DNA from: Apophysomyces variabilis
Taxonomy: Eukaryota > Mucoromycota > Mucoromycetes > Mucorales > Mucoraceae
Assembly: GCA_002749535.1 (NCBI GenBank)
Contig: MZZL01000409.1
Coordinates: 2,744,160-2,808,159 of the forward strand
DNA: 64,000 bases
Reading direction: 5' to 3'
The stretch's first letter is position 1. Every line of letters begins with the position of its first letter. This document shows, one piece after another, positions 36,798 through 48,791 of the stretch. Under the pieces are notes generated by a model, which searched no databases, was not told the DNA's origin, and saw only the letters and a program-made list of their open reading frames with translations. A program made the translations under genes and the position numbers.

Positions 36798-39273
36798 GGC
36801 GTGTGTGCGAGCCTTCTTGCTCTCTGTCGCAGCAAAGAAAAAGCTGAGGTTCGCTCTTAGTGACGGTTACGCCACTTAAAATAGCCGGGAATTTGCTAGA
36901 GCACGACTGTAGCAGAACCCCCGAATCTTTAAAAACAAAGAAACTGAGCGAGTTCTGAAAATACGCATTGTGCTCGTTCTTTTTCTCCTTGTCCTTATCC
37001 ATATGAAGCAGTCGAAGAATCCTATAAACAATTGAGTTGATGAAATTGACATTCATGACTGAAACAAATGGAAATAGACAGTAGTCCATCATTACAAGCA
37101 CTCATCACCATGACGTATAACTTAAGCTGGGGTACATGCTACTTCTACCAGGACTTAGGCTTGGGATGAGAATATCCTAGCATTTTGGACCTCTGCGCGC
37201 TACAAGAATCTCCTGTGGTTTGCAATAGACCTAGTCCCTTTCCAACCTCGGATAAGACGAAGCTTTTCCGCTAAAATTGCACACACCATGCTATAACATT
37301 GATTCATAATGAAAAGGCAAGTAAAAGCGTCGGATTGCACAGAGAAAGGCCATTTCCGATCCAAGAAAATTTGACTACCGGCTAAAACAAAGTTTACTTT
37401 TCTTAGGACACTGTAAACAATAGTTCGACTTACCATGTCAGCTTTGATACTTGCATCATACATAAAACATGATGATAATAACGCAGTTGATCCTTACCTG
37501 AGACCCCTTAGAGCAAACAATATATCATTTTCTTTTTTTTTTTACTTCCTTGTCTTGTTGAAAACATGTTCTATAGTCCATATGACCGCCTTCCAGTCAG
37601 CGATACATTGATTGGCATACGTTATCATATTTTGTCAAAGTTCGGCATGTCCCATAAGAAAGGCAGCAACAGTACTGGTTTTACAGATTGTATTGGATAC
37701 TTTTGCTCTGAAAAAGTCCTGAAAGCAATAACGTATCTGTTATCGACCTGATTCTGACTACTTACAACTATCCATGCACAAGATTCCACAGCTGTAAAGT
37801 CAAGGTGATGAGATTACAGGAAATCATCGTATCTGGAAGGAAGAAAGTCGGGATAAGTTAAATTTTCTCATATAGAAGTCCGCTAGGTCTTTAGGAAGTA
37901 ATTTTGGAGGTACGAACTTAGCGGTAGGCACCAATTCTAGAGACGCTATGTTCGTTATCCCAGTCTTCTTACTCTTCAGTCTCTCTCTGCATGTTTTATT
38001 GCTTTTGGGGATTTGACGTCTATTATTGTTAAAACGCTAGGTTTGATAGAATTCGTATCCGATCTTCCGAGGTACTCAGTGTTAAGTTCAGATTTTCTAC
38101 AGCTACAGAGAGTTATTCCAAGTAAGAATTCTTTTATAGTTGGTCAGACTATCTTGGTCATTGACAAATAAGGCAAACTGTCAGATCTAAATGTTGCTTA
38201 CAAGCAATAACGGGATTTGATCGAACAGACCAGTTGATGTTTCCGTATTTAATCCAATAGTACGGATATCAACCAGATCAATGCGGAACGTAACCTTGAG
38301 AAAACGTGCTTTTTTATGATCGGGGTATATTTAACCGAGATGAAAAGTGCCGTAACCTTTCTAGGGAAGCTTATGAGTAAAATAGGCTAATGATTGGTTT
38401 TAGATCGATGATGCAGTTTACCAGTTGTTGATGGTTCATATCAAATAAGGTGCGAGTCAAATACGGTGTGAGCAGAGGGAATTTTCCCACGGTGCGTTAT
38501 TCTGCTATAAGGAAGACTAAGACGACTCTTTGTTTTCCATTATAGAATAGGTTTAATGATTTACCGATCTGTTTAGAAAGAAGTTTACCGATGGATCGGA
38601 GTCAATCAAAGATATCGTTTGAATCATGGAACGGGATCTGCGGAACCTCTGGGCTTCTATTCAGTAAAGGAATCTGAGGAGCAATAGGTCATGGATAATC
38701 ATTTATGCTACTGAATCGTGAGTGCACATATGCACTTGCTGGTTTCTTTTCCGGTATGCTACGGGTGTCGTCCCTTTCCCTGCTATTTCCGTAATAGTAT
38801 AGTCTAGCAAGCTTATCATTGGCTCAACTGGCGCGACATAACACAAAGCGAAAAAAAAATTACTGTGTGGGGTAAACGGTAAAAAGCGGGCAAACAGTGG
38901 GTGATATAAAACTCCGCTCCATGTATCCACTTCCTTGATATCGGAGAGCAGAAGGGATCTTCTTTCAAGACAACTTGGCATGTGAGAATGACAAAACTTT
39001 CCCCCACGGACACATGTATATCGTCAATTAAATCTGAAGAATTATTATTACCTGCGTTGAAGCAAGGTGCTACTAAATTTCCATATAGAATGATAAGTCT
39101 ATCCGATGTGACGCTTCACGTTAAGCATGGAGCTGAAATAGAAGACTCAAAAAAAAAGTGAGAACAGCCAAAGGAGATCAACCGCCAAAAAAGAAAAAGA
39201 AAATTCGGACCCCGCTTTTACATAAAAGATTCTTCCCCACATCGAAACGTGTACTCCTTTAACCTTTTACGTA
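36798..39273. other. Intergenic region between TFB2 and the WRKY-like gene
   Basis: About 2.5 kb between divergent starts. Open frames on the minus strand (36754-37101, 37200-37463, 38703-38981) show no recognised domains; the first overlaps the TFB2 leader. A GTAAGG donor-like site near 37500 (minus) leaves a small unrecognised spliced gene or TFB2 leader exon possible, but I cannot support one. Confidence 0.4.
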
Positions 39274-40304
39274 ATGGAAACAACCGATATCACATCCAGA
39301 AACGATATTTCAGCAAAACGATCACATTCACTATCTAGTCTAATGAACCCTGAACCTTCCGAACGGCCAAAAACCGAGCCATTATTCTGCGAATTAAAAA
39401 ATATCGTTGCGCAATACGAACTACAACCCGAATTGTTAAGATTGATTCTGACAAGCAAGATTGAAGAGGATAAAAGACGGACAGAAGAAGCCAAATTACG
39501 ATTCAAGCAGTTAGATTTATATCTGCAGAAGCACAGTGCGTCGGAAACTCCCGATAGCAGTGGTGGCACCAGCACATCCTACTCCCAGCAAGAAGCCCCA
39601 CAGAAACGACGACGGCTGTCATCACAGCAGTATTATGAGACACCATCTTCATCAACAGTGAAGTTATCCCTATTTGACCATCACGAACGCCGCCAGTCCG
39701 CTGCAGCTGCCATGTTGGCTATGGGCTCAAATCTAGCAGATAGATCTAGCAGTATACCCTCCCCTTCATCACCGTAAGTAAAGAAAGCAAGGAAGAAGAT
39801 AGATAGGATAGGATAGCCATAGTAAAAATGGATAACTGATATTTATTCATTGTTTTTAGAAATACTTTCTATCCTTCACCCATAGAGATCTGCGACGATA
39901 TAAATGATCCTCTTCTTCCTCCATCGGCTGGCCGACGGCGACGAGAGGTGTTATCTATCAGCAAGATAGTCGAAACACGCGACTTTCCGTACCATGACGG
40001 TTACTTCTGGAAGAATAATGGCAATACGACCCAAAAGAAAACGGGTTGTAAAAGTACCTATTACAAGTGTTCTCACAGCGCGCAGGTAAGAAAACTGATG
40101 CGGGGATCGGGAAATATCGGGCCAGTTCGGGGCTCGTCCACATGAAATTCATGTTTGGGCATTTCATTGGTTTGAACTTACACCTTATAGGGTTGTCCAG
40201 TTAACAAGACCGTAACCGCTAAACAGAATGGCAATTATATCATTAAATACCGAGGTGAACATCTTCCAATATGTGGAAAAGTAGAACGTATTTGTGATTT
40301 GTAA
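39274..40304 (+). CDS. WRKY-GCM1-type zinc-finger protein (probable transcription factor)
   Basis: Exons 39274-39773, 39860-40085 and 40191-40304 give 279 residues. The N-terminal ~110 residues include a helical, charged segment (TSKIEEDKRRTEEAKLRF) with coiled-coil character; the middle is Ser/Gln-rich with a basic patch KRRR (possible nuclear signal). The C terminus carries a WRKY-like finger: DGYFWKNNGN, then STYYKCSHSAQGCPVNK, then KYRGEHLPICGK. Spacing is C-X6-C-X21-H-X3-C, against C-X4/5-C-X22/23-H-X-H/C in plants, and the WRKYGQK heptapeptide is replaced by FWKNNGN. An intron splits the finger between its two cysteines. Known WRKY proteins bind W-box DNA; specificity here cannot be assumed. 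Family assignment is good, function inferred. Confidence 0.82.
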
Positions 40305-40587
40305 ATACAACCATGTTATATAAGTCTATTTTTTATCCATCGAAAAGCAAACAACCAATAAGAAAAGACATGTTGTTAGGTGACCGTGATGTGGGTAAGG
40401 TCACGGCCCCCCTATTCTCTTCACCAAGACAACAGACATTAAAAAAAAAGGGGGTGACATCAAAGTGAACTCATTTGGGTTTAGTCCTGGTAACTTTTCC
40501 CGAATCGGCCCATACGCTCAGAGAGAATTGAAACATCAAAAGAGAGACTGTCGGGAGAAAAGGAACGGAAAAGGAAAAAACAAATCC

Positions 40588-40595
40588 TATAAATA
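40588..40595 (+). promoter_or_regulatory. TATA box of the small proline-rich gene
   Basis: TATAAATA 90 bases before the ATG at 40678, with a pyrimidine-rich leader (TTCTTCTTCATC) between. It supports 40678 over upstream in-frame codons as the start. Confidence 0.55.
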
Positions 40596-40677
40596 CAGTC
40601 AGCTCTATCCTGCCATTCTTCTTCTTCATCTTATTCACACACACAAACTCATATATAATACATATACACCATATTCC

Positions 40678-41115
40678 ATGGCTACTCCCGTTTTTCTCCC
40701 GAGACTTTCTGGATCTACTTTAGATCCTTCCTATCGACCCATGCTTACTCAGCCCATCCAGACTACACTTGTTCTTCCACGGTTCTCTGGATCAACATTA
40801 GAACCTAGTAGCGAGCCATTGATGCTTTACCCTTCTCATATGTATGAAAAACAACCAGTTGTCAAAATTATCCCCACAAGACGCACAAAACCCCTCTGTC
40901 GGAAGAACAAACCCGCTCCTATCATCATTCCACCGCCCATCTTCCATGATCCCTTTTCTAACGATCTCGAAGACGATGAATTTTCCGCATGGTCCTATGA
41001 AGAACCAGCCAAGCCTGATTTAATGTGGGACAGTGGCTCGCAAACTATGGAATCCACAGATATTTCGCCCGACAGTCCATCTTATTCACCCAAACGCTTC
41101 CTTTTCCTTGTGTAA
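40678..41115 (+). CDS. Small proline/serine-rich protein with duplicated motif
   Basis: Single exon, 145 residues, not recognised. The N terminus holds two copies of a 13-residue unit, LPRLSGSTLDPSY and LPRFSGSTLEPSS, 28 residues apart. Then a basic stretch (PTRRTKPLCRKNKPAP), a proline run (IIIPPPIF), an acidic segment (NDLEDDEFSAWSYEEP) and a Ser-Pro-rich end (SPDSPSYSPKR). This looks like a disordered regulatory or adaptor protein with several possible proline-directed phosphorylation sites. The start is chosen because of the TATA box at 40588. It lies 374 bases after the WRKY-like gene on the same strand. Confidence 0.7.
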   Translation: MATPVFLPRLSGSTLDPSYRPMLTQPIQTTLVLPRFSGSTLEPSSEPLMLYPSHMYEKQPVVKIIPTRRTKPLCRKNKPAPIIIPPPIFHDPFSNDLEDDEFSAWSYEEPAKPDLMWDSGSQTMESTDISPDSPSYSPKRFLFLV

Positions 41116-44100
41116 ACCATTGCTGCCCTTCTCTCATTATCATCCTCATTCATCACCATCTTCATTATCTTCCTTCACCCTTGCCCAAGCTCGGCAACCC
41201 CCTCTCTAGTACTTCAATACCAAACCCTGTTTAATCTTTACCCAAAGGTGCTGGTAGAAACGTACCTACCCCTTCCAATCAAAAAGGAGTCTAGCACATC
41301 GCATTTTTCTTTTTGTTCTTTTTACTTTGCACTATTGTACCGTCATCATACGCAAAAAGGACTAGCGGTAGAACCCTTTTTAGGATAACAATGCAAATCA
41401 CAAAATAATTTTGCCGTAAAGCAGATGTAATATTATGCGTTTGTGCTGAGATCTCGTAATATATCGTGGTACTTTTTCGGAAGTTGGACATCTTTCAAAA
41501 ACCTGCCATAATGCAGAGTAGATCACTTATTCCTCCCTCCGCTTTTTTTTTTCACATGTGTCTGTCTGCATTAGGTTTAAACCTATTGCTTGCTCTTTTG
41601 CTTCTTCGTTGTCTAAAACGAAGTTGACAGATTTTCTACATTGACTCCATCTTTGAGGTACTATACCATATAAACCGCTGAGGGACGCACTGTTTCTGTT
41701 TTTATTTTAGTGTTGCAATGGATGGATCATAGAACTTCTTATTGAAAAATGGGTCAGCAGGAAGAAATAGTCGAGCGAAGTCGCATGATGAACGCAATAG
41801 AAACTCAGCGTTCCCGCGTGAGGGATTTTGTGAATTGTCCAAAGTGCGGTGAAAATTCCGATTGGAGATTACTATAAATGGGAAGTTATGACGATTTCAA
41901 CCAGCATAAGTTTCATTTCGTTAGACAAATGAAACCAAATGAACGCACACAGAACGACAACACCTTCCCCACTGGTTCGTTTTCTTTTTTTCTTTGTCTA
42001 AGCTCGATCTGGTGGATGGTAGTACAGAGACCTAGAGAGCAGCAGCGTAGATCCCGTCTGCACCCAGCTGAACGATGTGTCCCATGTGGTATGCACTTTA
42101 ACCTTAAGATTCGGTTCTCCGACGTCAGTCATTTCCCACGCTTTATCCATTCATCATCTGAATTCGACTATGGACGCTACTCTCAAATTAAAATAGCTGT
42201 CTACCCAAGCAAAGGGACCAAGTCTGCAAGACATGTCGGTGGAATCTCCACAAAAAGTCTTGCTCATCTTTAATATCATCTCCATACGCAGTTAACTGTT
42301 GGAGACGCACACTTAATCATGTATACTTTCGTCATCTGATATCTCATCGTCAAATCTCTTCTACAGAGATACAGACCACGGATCATTAGTTTCTTGTTCA
42401 CTGACACTCTCCGCCTTTGATTCCTCATAATATACCTTCTTCGGTCGCATGCTCCGGGTTTCTTTACAGCCTTTATCTTTCTAAAGGAATGGTGAAGTTG
42501 ACGAACAAGCTCGGCAGAGCCGTACTTTCTTTGCTTTGGCAATTCTTCATATTGACGGTTTCTTCCGCAGAAAAAAGGCGTCCGTGTCATGTCTTCTAAA
42601 TGAATATAAGATAAGGGGCTATCCACGTAACCAAAGCTAAAATACAACAACCATCCTGCATGTAACATATGTTGCGGCAATCACAGTCCTGGATGTCTCT
42701 AGCATAGGCTCATTAGTCGTAAGGGCAATTCTATATCCTTTTTCCTTTTTTCGCTATATGATTCTGGCTTTGACAAGTATGTAATTGGGGAAATGTAGCC
42801 GGCAAAGCATAACGTTAATGGATGCCTTATCCTCCTTACATATCCGGCTATGATTAAATTATAATAATAACAGGAATGGTAGCCTTTTAAAGCAGGATAA
42901 TTGCGTTGACATCATTTGCCTTGAAATGACAGGGATGAAGTCACTCTTTCAGTTTGCTGACTATATATATGAGGATGAGCTGAGACGAATAGATAGAAAG
43001 CAAAATTCATCATAAACTCTGCGGAACCAATTCTATAGACCAGCATCCAAGTAATCTTCCAGCATTGAGTGATTGACAGTCTCTCAACGTTGCGAGCTTT
43101 GCCGCCTATGGGTCAACCATTTTCTGCGTTTGTTTGGCTTCTATATAGATCGCTTTGCGAAGAAGTAGCTATAGATTTCGGAAAATGAACCATAACTCTA
43201 GTCGATGGGAATAAAAAGGCCAACTGACGACTGAATATGCTGGGTCCAGATGAGCCATCCCAAACCGCTTCTTTCCGAAATTTTTAAACACGTGAGGTGG
43301 TGCGCCACGGCGCAACGAGTAAGTACTCTGGCTCGTTATACTCGCAGCCTTGGTAATATGACAGATGCAGCTATGTATACCAGAAGAAGATATTAAAAAA
43401 AAGGCACCGAAAGTACTGGTGATTGTAAGTTATCCATGATGAAAAGAGGAAAAGAAAGGCCATTGTTTTGATTGGCAAAATGGAAATGTAACCATTCGTC
43501 GTTGCTTAAAATATGTCCGTCTACTATAGTGAACAGGTTTAATGTATCGATCTATCAATTTTTGCGTTCAAAGTATGCGGAATTTGTCATGAATACAACG
43601 CTGTTATCGAGGACCCATTCGCCGATATTCAAGTATTTCTGGACATAGCCTCGAATGTCCTCGTTTTCTATTTTGGCCACGGATGGTCTATTTCATCATT
43701 CAGAAACACAACCTTTGATGTCATTGGTTAACGCTTACTGTAATCCAGTATTGCGCTTGATCCCAGCAAGAACAGTGGAGACGAGCACAGCATCCGCAGT
43801 ATAGTGAATCAGTTTACCCCACATGGCGTTGTGCTATCGATGAAAGAAATTGTTTATCCAGGGCACTCCAGTCTATCCGTCCCTGGTTACGGGAATTGCA
43901 AGTCACCCTCTTGGAGGTCTGCGAAACATGTGAACATGAATCGAGTACGTCAGTCGCCAGATAGAAGCGTCCTTGTTTCTTTTCCCACAACGATGTGTAT
44001 CAGGAAGAATGACATGCAGGATGGGGTGATCGTCACATGGAATATATCAGATGGGCTGCCCAAGCAGTTGGATCTGGCGCGTTATTTATATGCTGTTGAT

Positions 44101-44422
44101 CGCGGAAAACAACGAAAAACAAAAGCAAAAAAGCAAACAGACCAACCACTAGGTGCAGAAGCCAGATGACAAGGATAATTCCGACCAGAATGGCATTTGG
44201 CGGTCAGTCTGATAGGGCGATTTGCATAGCCGAACAGCAGATAGGTGTTGACAACAAGGTAGCGTCATCTCACAAAGGTTGTGCATGGATCCAAGGAGGC
44301 AAATCTCTATCCTGGCTGCTTATGCTGTTCTTGGCTTGGCACAAATACAAATTGTAGCAATAAAACTTTTTTTCTAAAAGAAATGAGACATCTGTCTGCT
44401 TCCAAGCTTCTGTCTGCTTACG
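41116..44422. other. Long region without a supported gene
   Basis: About 3.3 kb. It includes a small frame starting at 41749 (MGQQEEIVERSRMMNAIE, ending with CPKCGENSDWRLL), a frame at 41878-42273 (+) containing CVPCG, a basic frame at 42276-42680 (-), and 43804-44169 (+). None has a recognised domain or a full set of splice signals. One or two lineage-specific or decayed small genes may be here. Confidence 0.4.
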
Positions 44423-44827
44423 ATGTCAGTCTTCTTTCAACAGAACCGAGACAGGTCGAAGAAAGATATGGCCATTTCATCTTTGGTTTCCGAATCCGAA
44501 GACAATCATACCCGTCTTCAGTCGACGCTTTCATTGGACGAACGTCGTTTGCGAAATAAGACAGCCTCGGCAAAGTATAGAGCGCGAAAAAACCATCAAT
44601 ACGCAGAGATGCAATACATCGTTCATCATTTATCTCAGCAAAATTTAGTGCTTCAGAGACAGTTAGATCATAGCCGAAACGAAGTCGCGTATTACAAATT
44701 CCAATATGATCAGCTTTGGAAGCAATTTGCCGCTGATACTCTTCAGCACAGGGTTCGTTCACAACGGGACGTGGAACTGCCTTTATGCTCCACAAATGCC
44801 TCTAGGAATTTAAGCGAGGAAGGTTGA
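44423..44827 (+). CDS. Small bZIP protein
   Basis: Single exon, 134 residues. The basic region is ERRLRNKTASAKYRARKNHQ, with the bZIP invariant N-x7-R (N-KTASAKY-R), followed by a zipper-like helix (MQYIVHHL, LVLQRQLDHS, YYKFQYDQLWKQF). The basic region most resembles the Met4/Cys3/ATF4-type bZIP (RNKTASA-R). Apart from a ~48-residue head and a ~30-residue tail there is no activation domain, so it may act as a dimerisation partner or repressor, or regulate sulfur or amino-acid genes as its relatives do; this is inference. The ATG at 44423 is the first in frame after a stop-containing leader. Confidence 0.75.
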   Translation: MSVFFQQNRDRSKKDMAISSLVSESEDNHTRLQSTLSLDERRLRNKTASAKYRARKNHQYAEMQYIVHHLSQQNLVLQRQLDHSRNEVAYYKFQYDQLWKQFAADTLQHRVRSQRDVELPLCSTNASRNLSEEG

Positions 44828-44954
44828 TCTAAACATGCTTATGTTCCTTGGATTGTTTGTTTTTATTTGATTTTTCATACTCCCAACATCGTGGGTTTCA
44901 ACAATGAGCTGCCATACCATTGCAATATTTGGTAGGATCAAGAAAACGTAGGCA

Positions 44955-45874
44955 TTACCACCTGATCTTTGCAGGGAAATACTCGGCAATCAGTTCTTGA
45001 TAGAAAGGTTTCAATTTATCAACATCGGGTGCCTCCTCAGCCTTAGAGTAAAGGTCGTATTGGTTAAATATCTTGACCCATTTCATCATCTTGACATCTT
45101 CATCATCTAGTAGCCAAGAGTATTCTCCCTCTGTATGGCATGGATAGAATGAATGGTAGCGTATAATGTACAGCGCTTCTGGCGGTAAATAGGGTTTGCA
45201 GACTTCATAAAGGTATTCGTCATGACCATAACTAAGATGGACATTCTTGAGACCACAGTTGGGTGTGTATATACCGTATTTGGTGGAATAGACAGGGTGA
45301 ATGGTATCGGGGTTACTAGTGAAAAAGGGACGATGGACAATGTTTTCGGCCCATTGACATCCCACAGGAAAGGTGTCACCGACGACCTAATAACCAAACT
45401 CAGCATTTTCGCCCGAGGCCCTGAATTTGGGATGCTTACCGTCCACTGCGGCTCACCCAGGAAGTACAGATACTTGCCCAAATCATGGATCAATGCCACT
45501 AAGACCATCCAACGTGGTTGTTGGTCACGGCGGGCAGCTTCGGCTGACTGAAGTGCATGCATTATCTGCGACATTTCTGTGTCTGGATCAGAATCATCCA
45601 CTAGACCATTGAGGACTTCCAGTGCTTCCCAGACACCCATTGAAGCCTTGTCCAGACGACTATATTTCTCCTTTTGAGCGAGAACGTGTTGCAGGGTCTG
45701 TTTTTCGTGGTTTTCTTTGTAGAATTTGGCCACTGTATTATCGAGATTGTCGTAGTTGCGGAAGTCGGCCGTATCTTTGCTAGATGTGTTTTTCCCATAT
45801 TTCGTGCGTAAAAAATCTTCCCAGGCCTCGGTAACCCGGGCAGCATCTGAGAGAATCTTGAGATTATTCCTCAT
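44955..45874 (-). CDS. MIOX: Myo-inositol oxygenase
   Basis: Non-haem di-iron oxygenase converting myo-inositol to D-glucuronate. Two exons (45874-45440, 45386-44955) give 288 residues, the typical length. Ligand motifs seen: HALQSAEAAR, VALIHDLGKYLYFLGEPQW (HD motif), the exon joint T|VVGDTFPVGCQWAE, LSYGHDEYLYEVCK, LYIIRYHSFYPCHTEGEY and IFNQYDLYSK; all expected His/Asp positions are present, so it should be active. The C terminus LIAEYFPAKIRW is typical. The frame is open upstream of the chosen ATG, but that part does not resemble MIOX and is taken as leader. Convergent with the bZIP gene (127 bases between stops). Confidence 0.95.
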
Positions 45875-47304
45875 GATGAGACCAAGAAGATATTCGGTTT
45901 CGGAAACAGAGAAAAGGAAATCAGGAGAGAAAGAGGAACAATGGAGGTGTATGAAAATAAGACTGAAAAGGTTCCCGGTTTGACCGAGCAAGGTGTCCAC
46001 TGGGACAAATAGGACGCCTTTCTTTCGATAATCTAACCCCAAAATGGAATAAAATTCTGCTCTAATAAAAGAAAAACCAAGCTCCCTCCTATTGATCCCT
46101 CGGCTTTTTCAGCGGGTTGTGCTCCCTCCCCACATATTCCCGCTTTCTCCGATCTAAATCTCGCCACCTACTTCAAACTACGGCATGATTACACTCACAC
46201 TCGTTTCGATTGCTTGCATCTCGGTTTATTCATGATTTCATTTTAGTTACTGCTGCAACAATAAAGCAATTCACACAATGAAATTCAGCGCGCTTCTATC
46301 TTCTGACCTCTCCTTCGCTTCCCATACCTATGATATAGAGCATCAATCCATCCTTTTATAGTATACTGTTGCCATGACACGTAAATATGTTAAGGTTTTG
46401 TTTATATCCAGACGACATGCGCAACGCTGTATCATGGCGACGGTGTAATCCAACATGCCGCTCAGGCTATCCTGCAATTGTGGAACGGAAAAATCAAACT
46501 TTGCTTCCCAGCTTTTTCTGTTAGCTAAACAACGAATTGGACATAACATTTCATCCTGCCAACGTATCACACTTCTCTTGGGTTTATCGCATTGCTTCTT
46601 CCTACCAGGCAGTAAGACTTTGTAGATTGGGAAAATGGCATGATTTAGAACTCTCAAGGACACTTGTCATTCAACGATAAGCCAATCGCTCTGGAATAGA
46701 CATTGAAATTTCCATAATTCTATATCATCGTCATCATTTTCAAAGGCAATTCCCATATATTGAACTCAGTTACAGCTGCATGACTAAGCAGCTCGCCACC
46801 AATTAGATACGGGTCACATAAAGCTCTTCTAGAGTGTAAGAAATTTATTCTCTGCGAAAAAAGCTCGATCAAAACCGAGTTGCGATACGTCAGATCCTGT
46901 TAACGGATGACATATGAAATGATACCAGGAAATTGGCAGTAAAAGACAGATGCTCGCAACCAAGTCAAGTCATATTTTAAGTATCCGCTAATTATCTGTC
47001 TTATATGACGTTCATTTGATTAAAGTAATTGTCCATCTTCGTATATATTCGATTTTCCACTGTGAGATGGGGATATTTCTTCCATTTCTTTTCAGTATTT
47101 TATAAAAAGACTTTCATGAAATCATTGCACACAGTTTTAGCTTGGCCATCCGTTCATGCTGCAATCAATGTGACGGACTGCTGAAAATTAAATGTCTTTG
47201 AATGAGTTCTGCGCATCACATGTGTCTATGCCCAATTCAGTCAAACCTTGAAAATCTCTGGCATATGGGAAGTCCGCAGGATTTCTATCGCCTGCGAAAC
47301 TTGG
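45875..47304. other. Intergenic region between MIOX and CDC50
   Basis: About 1.4 kb between divergent starts. A minus-strand frame at 46343-46663 (106 codons, CPIRC and Lys-rich) has no known domain and was not called. No RNA genes or repeats recognised. Confidence 0.45.
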
Positions 47305-48791
47305 ATGTCTGCCACGACGAACGAGCAAGAAAAGCAAGCGCAATCCCGAAAGCCTTCGGGTAAGCGAATTAGATTGCACGAGATTTTGTTCACAGTCTCT
47401 CTTTAGATGATGCATTCAGGCAGCAACGCCTACCGGCATGGCAGCCAGTCCTTGTTCCTCGTACTGTCCTACCAACGCTTTTTATTGTTGGTATCTTGTT
47501 CACTCCCATTGGTGGTTTACTGTACTGGTGTAGTGGAAAGGTTACTATTAACGCACCATGCCAGCATAATCATTGAACTTGTTGATTGCTAGGTGGATGA
47601 AATTTTGATCAATTACTCGTATTGCGGCCAATACGAACGGCCAGTTTATCTCGCGCCAAGCCTTTATAACTACCAGACTTCCGACAACATGAACATCACA
47701 GGCCAACAACCACCAGCCTATCATTACGAAAACTCTACAACATTCGTTGACCCTACATGGAAGAATCCGAACAACTTGACCATTCGGCGATGCATTCTAG
47801 ATTTCACAGTGCCCAAGACCATGCAAGGACCGGTCTTTATGTACTATCGTCTGACTAACTTCTATCAAAATCACCGTCAATATATCAAAAGCTTTGATGC
47901 CGATCAACTAGCAGGCAAACCTGTTTCACTATCAACATCATCTGCCAGCTGCGCACCTTTGGCTGCTACAGACACCGGTCATGTTGTGTACCCTTGTGGA
48001 CTGATCGCCAACTCCATGTTTAATGGTAAAGGTGTTATGCCCAAGATGGTTATATCGAGTAACATATTTTATGACTTAGATACGGCTTCTAACTTTACCT
48101 CCGTAAATGCCCCGGTTCCCATGACCTATGACTTTAGCAGGGTTGGAATTGCATGGCCTACCGATCGAAAGAAATATGGACAAACGCAGTATTCCTTGTC
48201 ACAGATCGTACCTCCTCCCAACTGGGCATCAAGATACCCTAACGGAAGATACAATGAGGAAAACCCACCGCCTGACCTATCAACAATGGAACGGTTTATG
48301 GTTTGGATGCATGTAGCTGCGCTACCTGATTTCCGCAAGATCTGGGGACGGAACGATCATGACAATCTCGTGGCTGGTCGCTGGCGAGTTGCCATCGATA
48401 TGAGTAAGCAGCAAGTCATACCGAAGACATGCAGAAAAACGCTGATGCTGTCTTTTGTTGCTTTCAATTTTCTGCAGATTTTGATACGTTAAAATACGGA
48501 GGGACGAAATGGCTCGTGCTCTCTACGACTACACCTTTGGGTGGAAGAAACCCATATATGGGAATCACCTACATGGCGATCGGCGCATTGTGTCTCTTTT
48601 TAGGTCTCCTATTTACTATCCGACATTGTGTCAAGCCAAGGTAAAGCGATGGCTTTTTATGCTACAAGTAAATTTCTTATCTAACAACTACTGATAGAAA
48701 ACTCGGAGATTTATCCTATCTTTCATGGAACCAACCTGGTGGAGGTTTACCAAAGAATACACTCAGGAGAAAACATCTTCATCAGGAATAA
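47305..48791 (+). CDS. CDC50: Cdc50/Lem3 family subunit of P4-ATPase lipid flippase
   Basis: Non-catalytic beta subunit that carries P4-type ATPases out of the ER and helps flip phosphatidylserine or phosphatidylethanolamine in Golgi, endosome or plasma membranes. Exons 47305-47359, 47407-47540, 47593-48403, 48478-48640 and 48698-48791 give 418 residues. Seen: the motif [20 protein letters not shown], first membrane helix [17 protein letters not shown], a large extracytosolic loop with NNLT/NFT glycosylation sites and cysteines, the family motif [32 protein letters not shown], and the second helix [20 protein letters not shown]. All splice borders keep frame. The short cytosolic tail ends RRKHLHQE. 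Confidence 0.95.

Noticed and set aside
36754..37101. 115-codon minus-strand frame with MDKDKEKKNEHNAYFQNS
   Set aside because: Overlaps the TFB2 start in another frame and shows no conservation cue; probably leader.
37200..37463. 87-codon minus-strand frame
   Set aside because: No recognised domain; cannot be joined to a neighbour.
38703..38981. 92-codon minus-strand frame
   Set aside because: Residue mix typical of non-coding sequence; no support.
43804..44169. 121-codon frame before the bZIP gene
   Set aside because: No domain; the beginning depends on a non-ATG codon, and it probably lies in promoter sequence.
46343..46663. 106-codon minus-strand frame with CPIRC
   Set aside because: Single CxxC only, no partner cysteines in a usable spacing, no other evidence.
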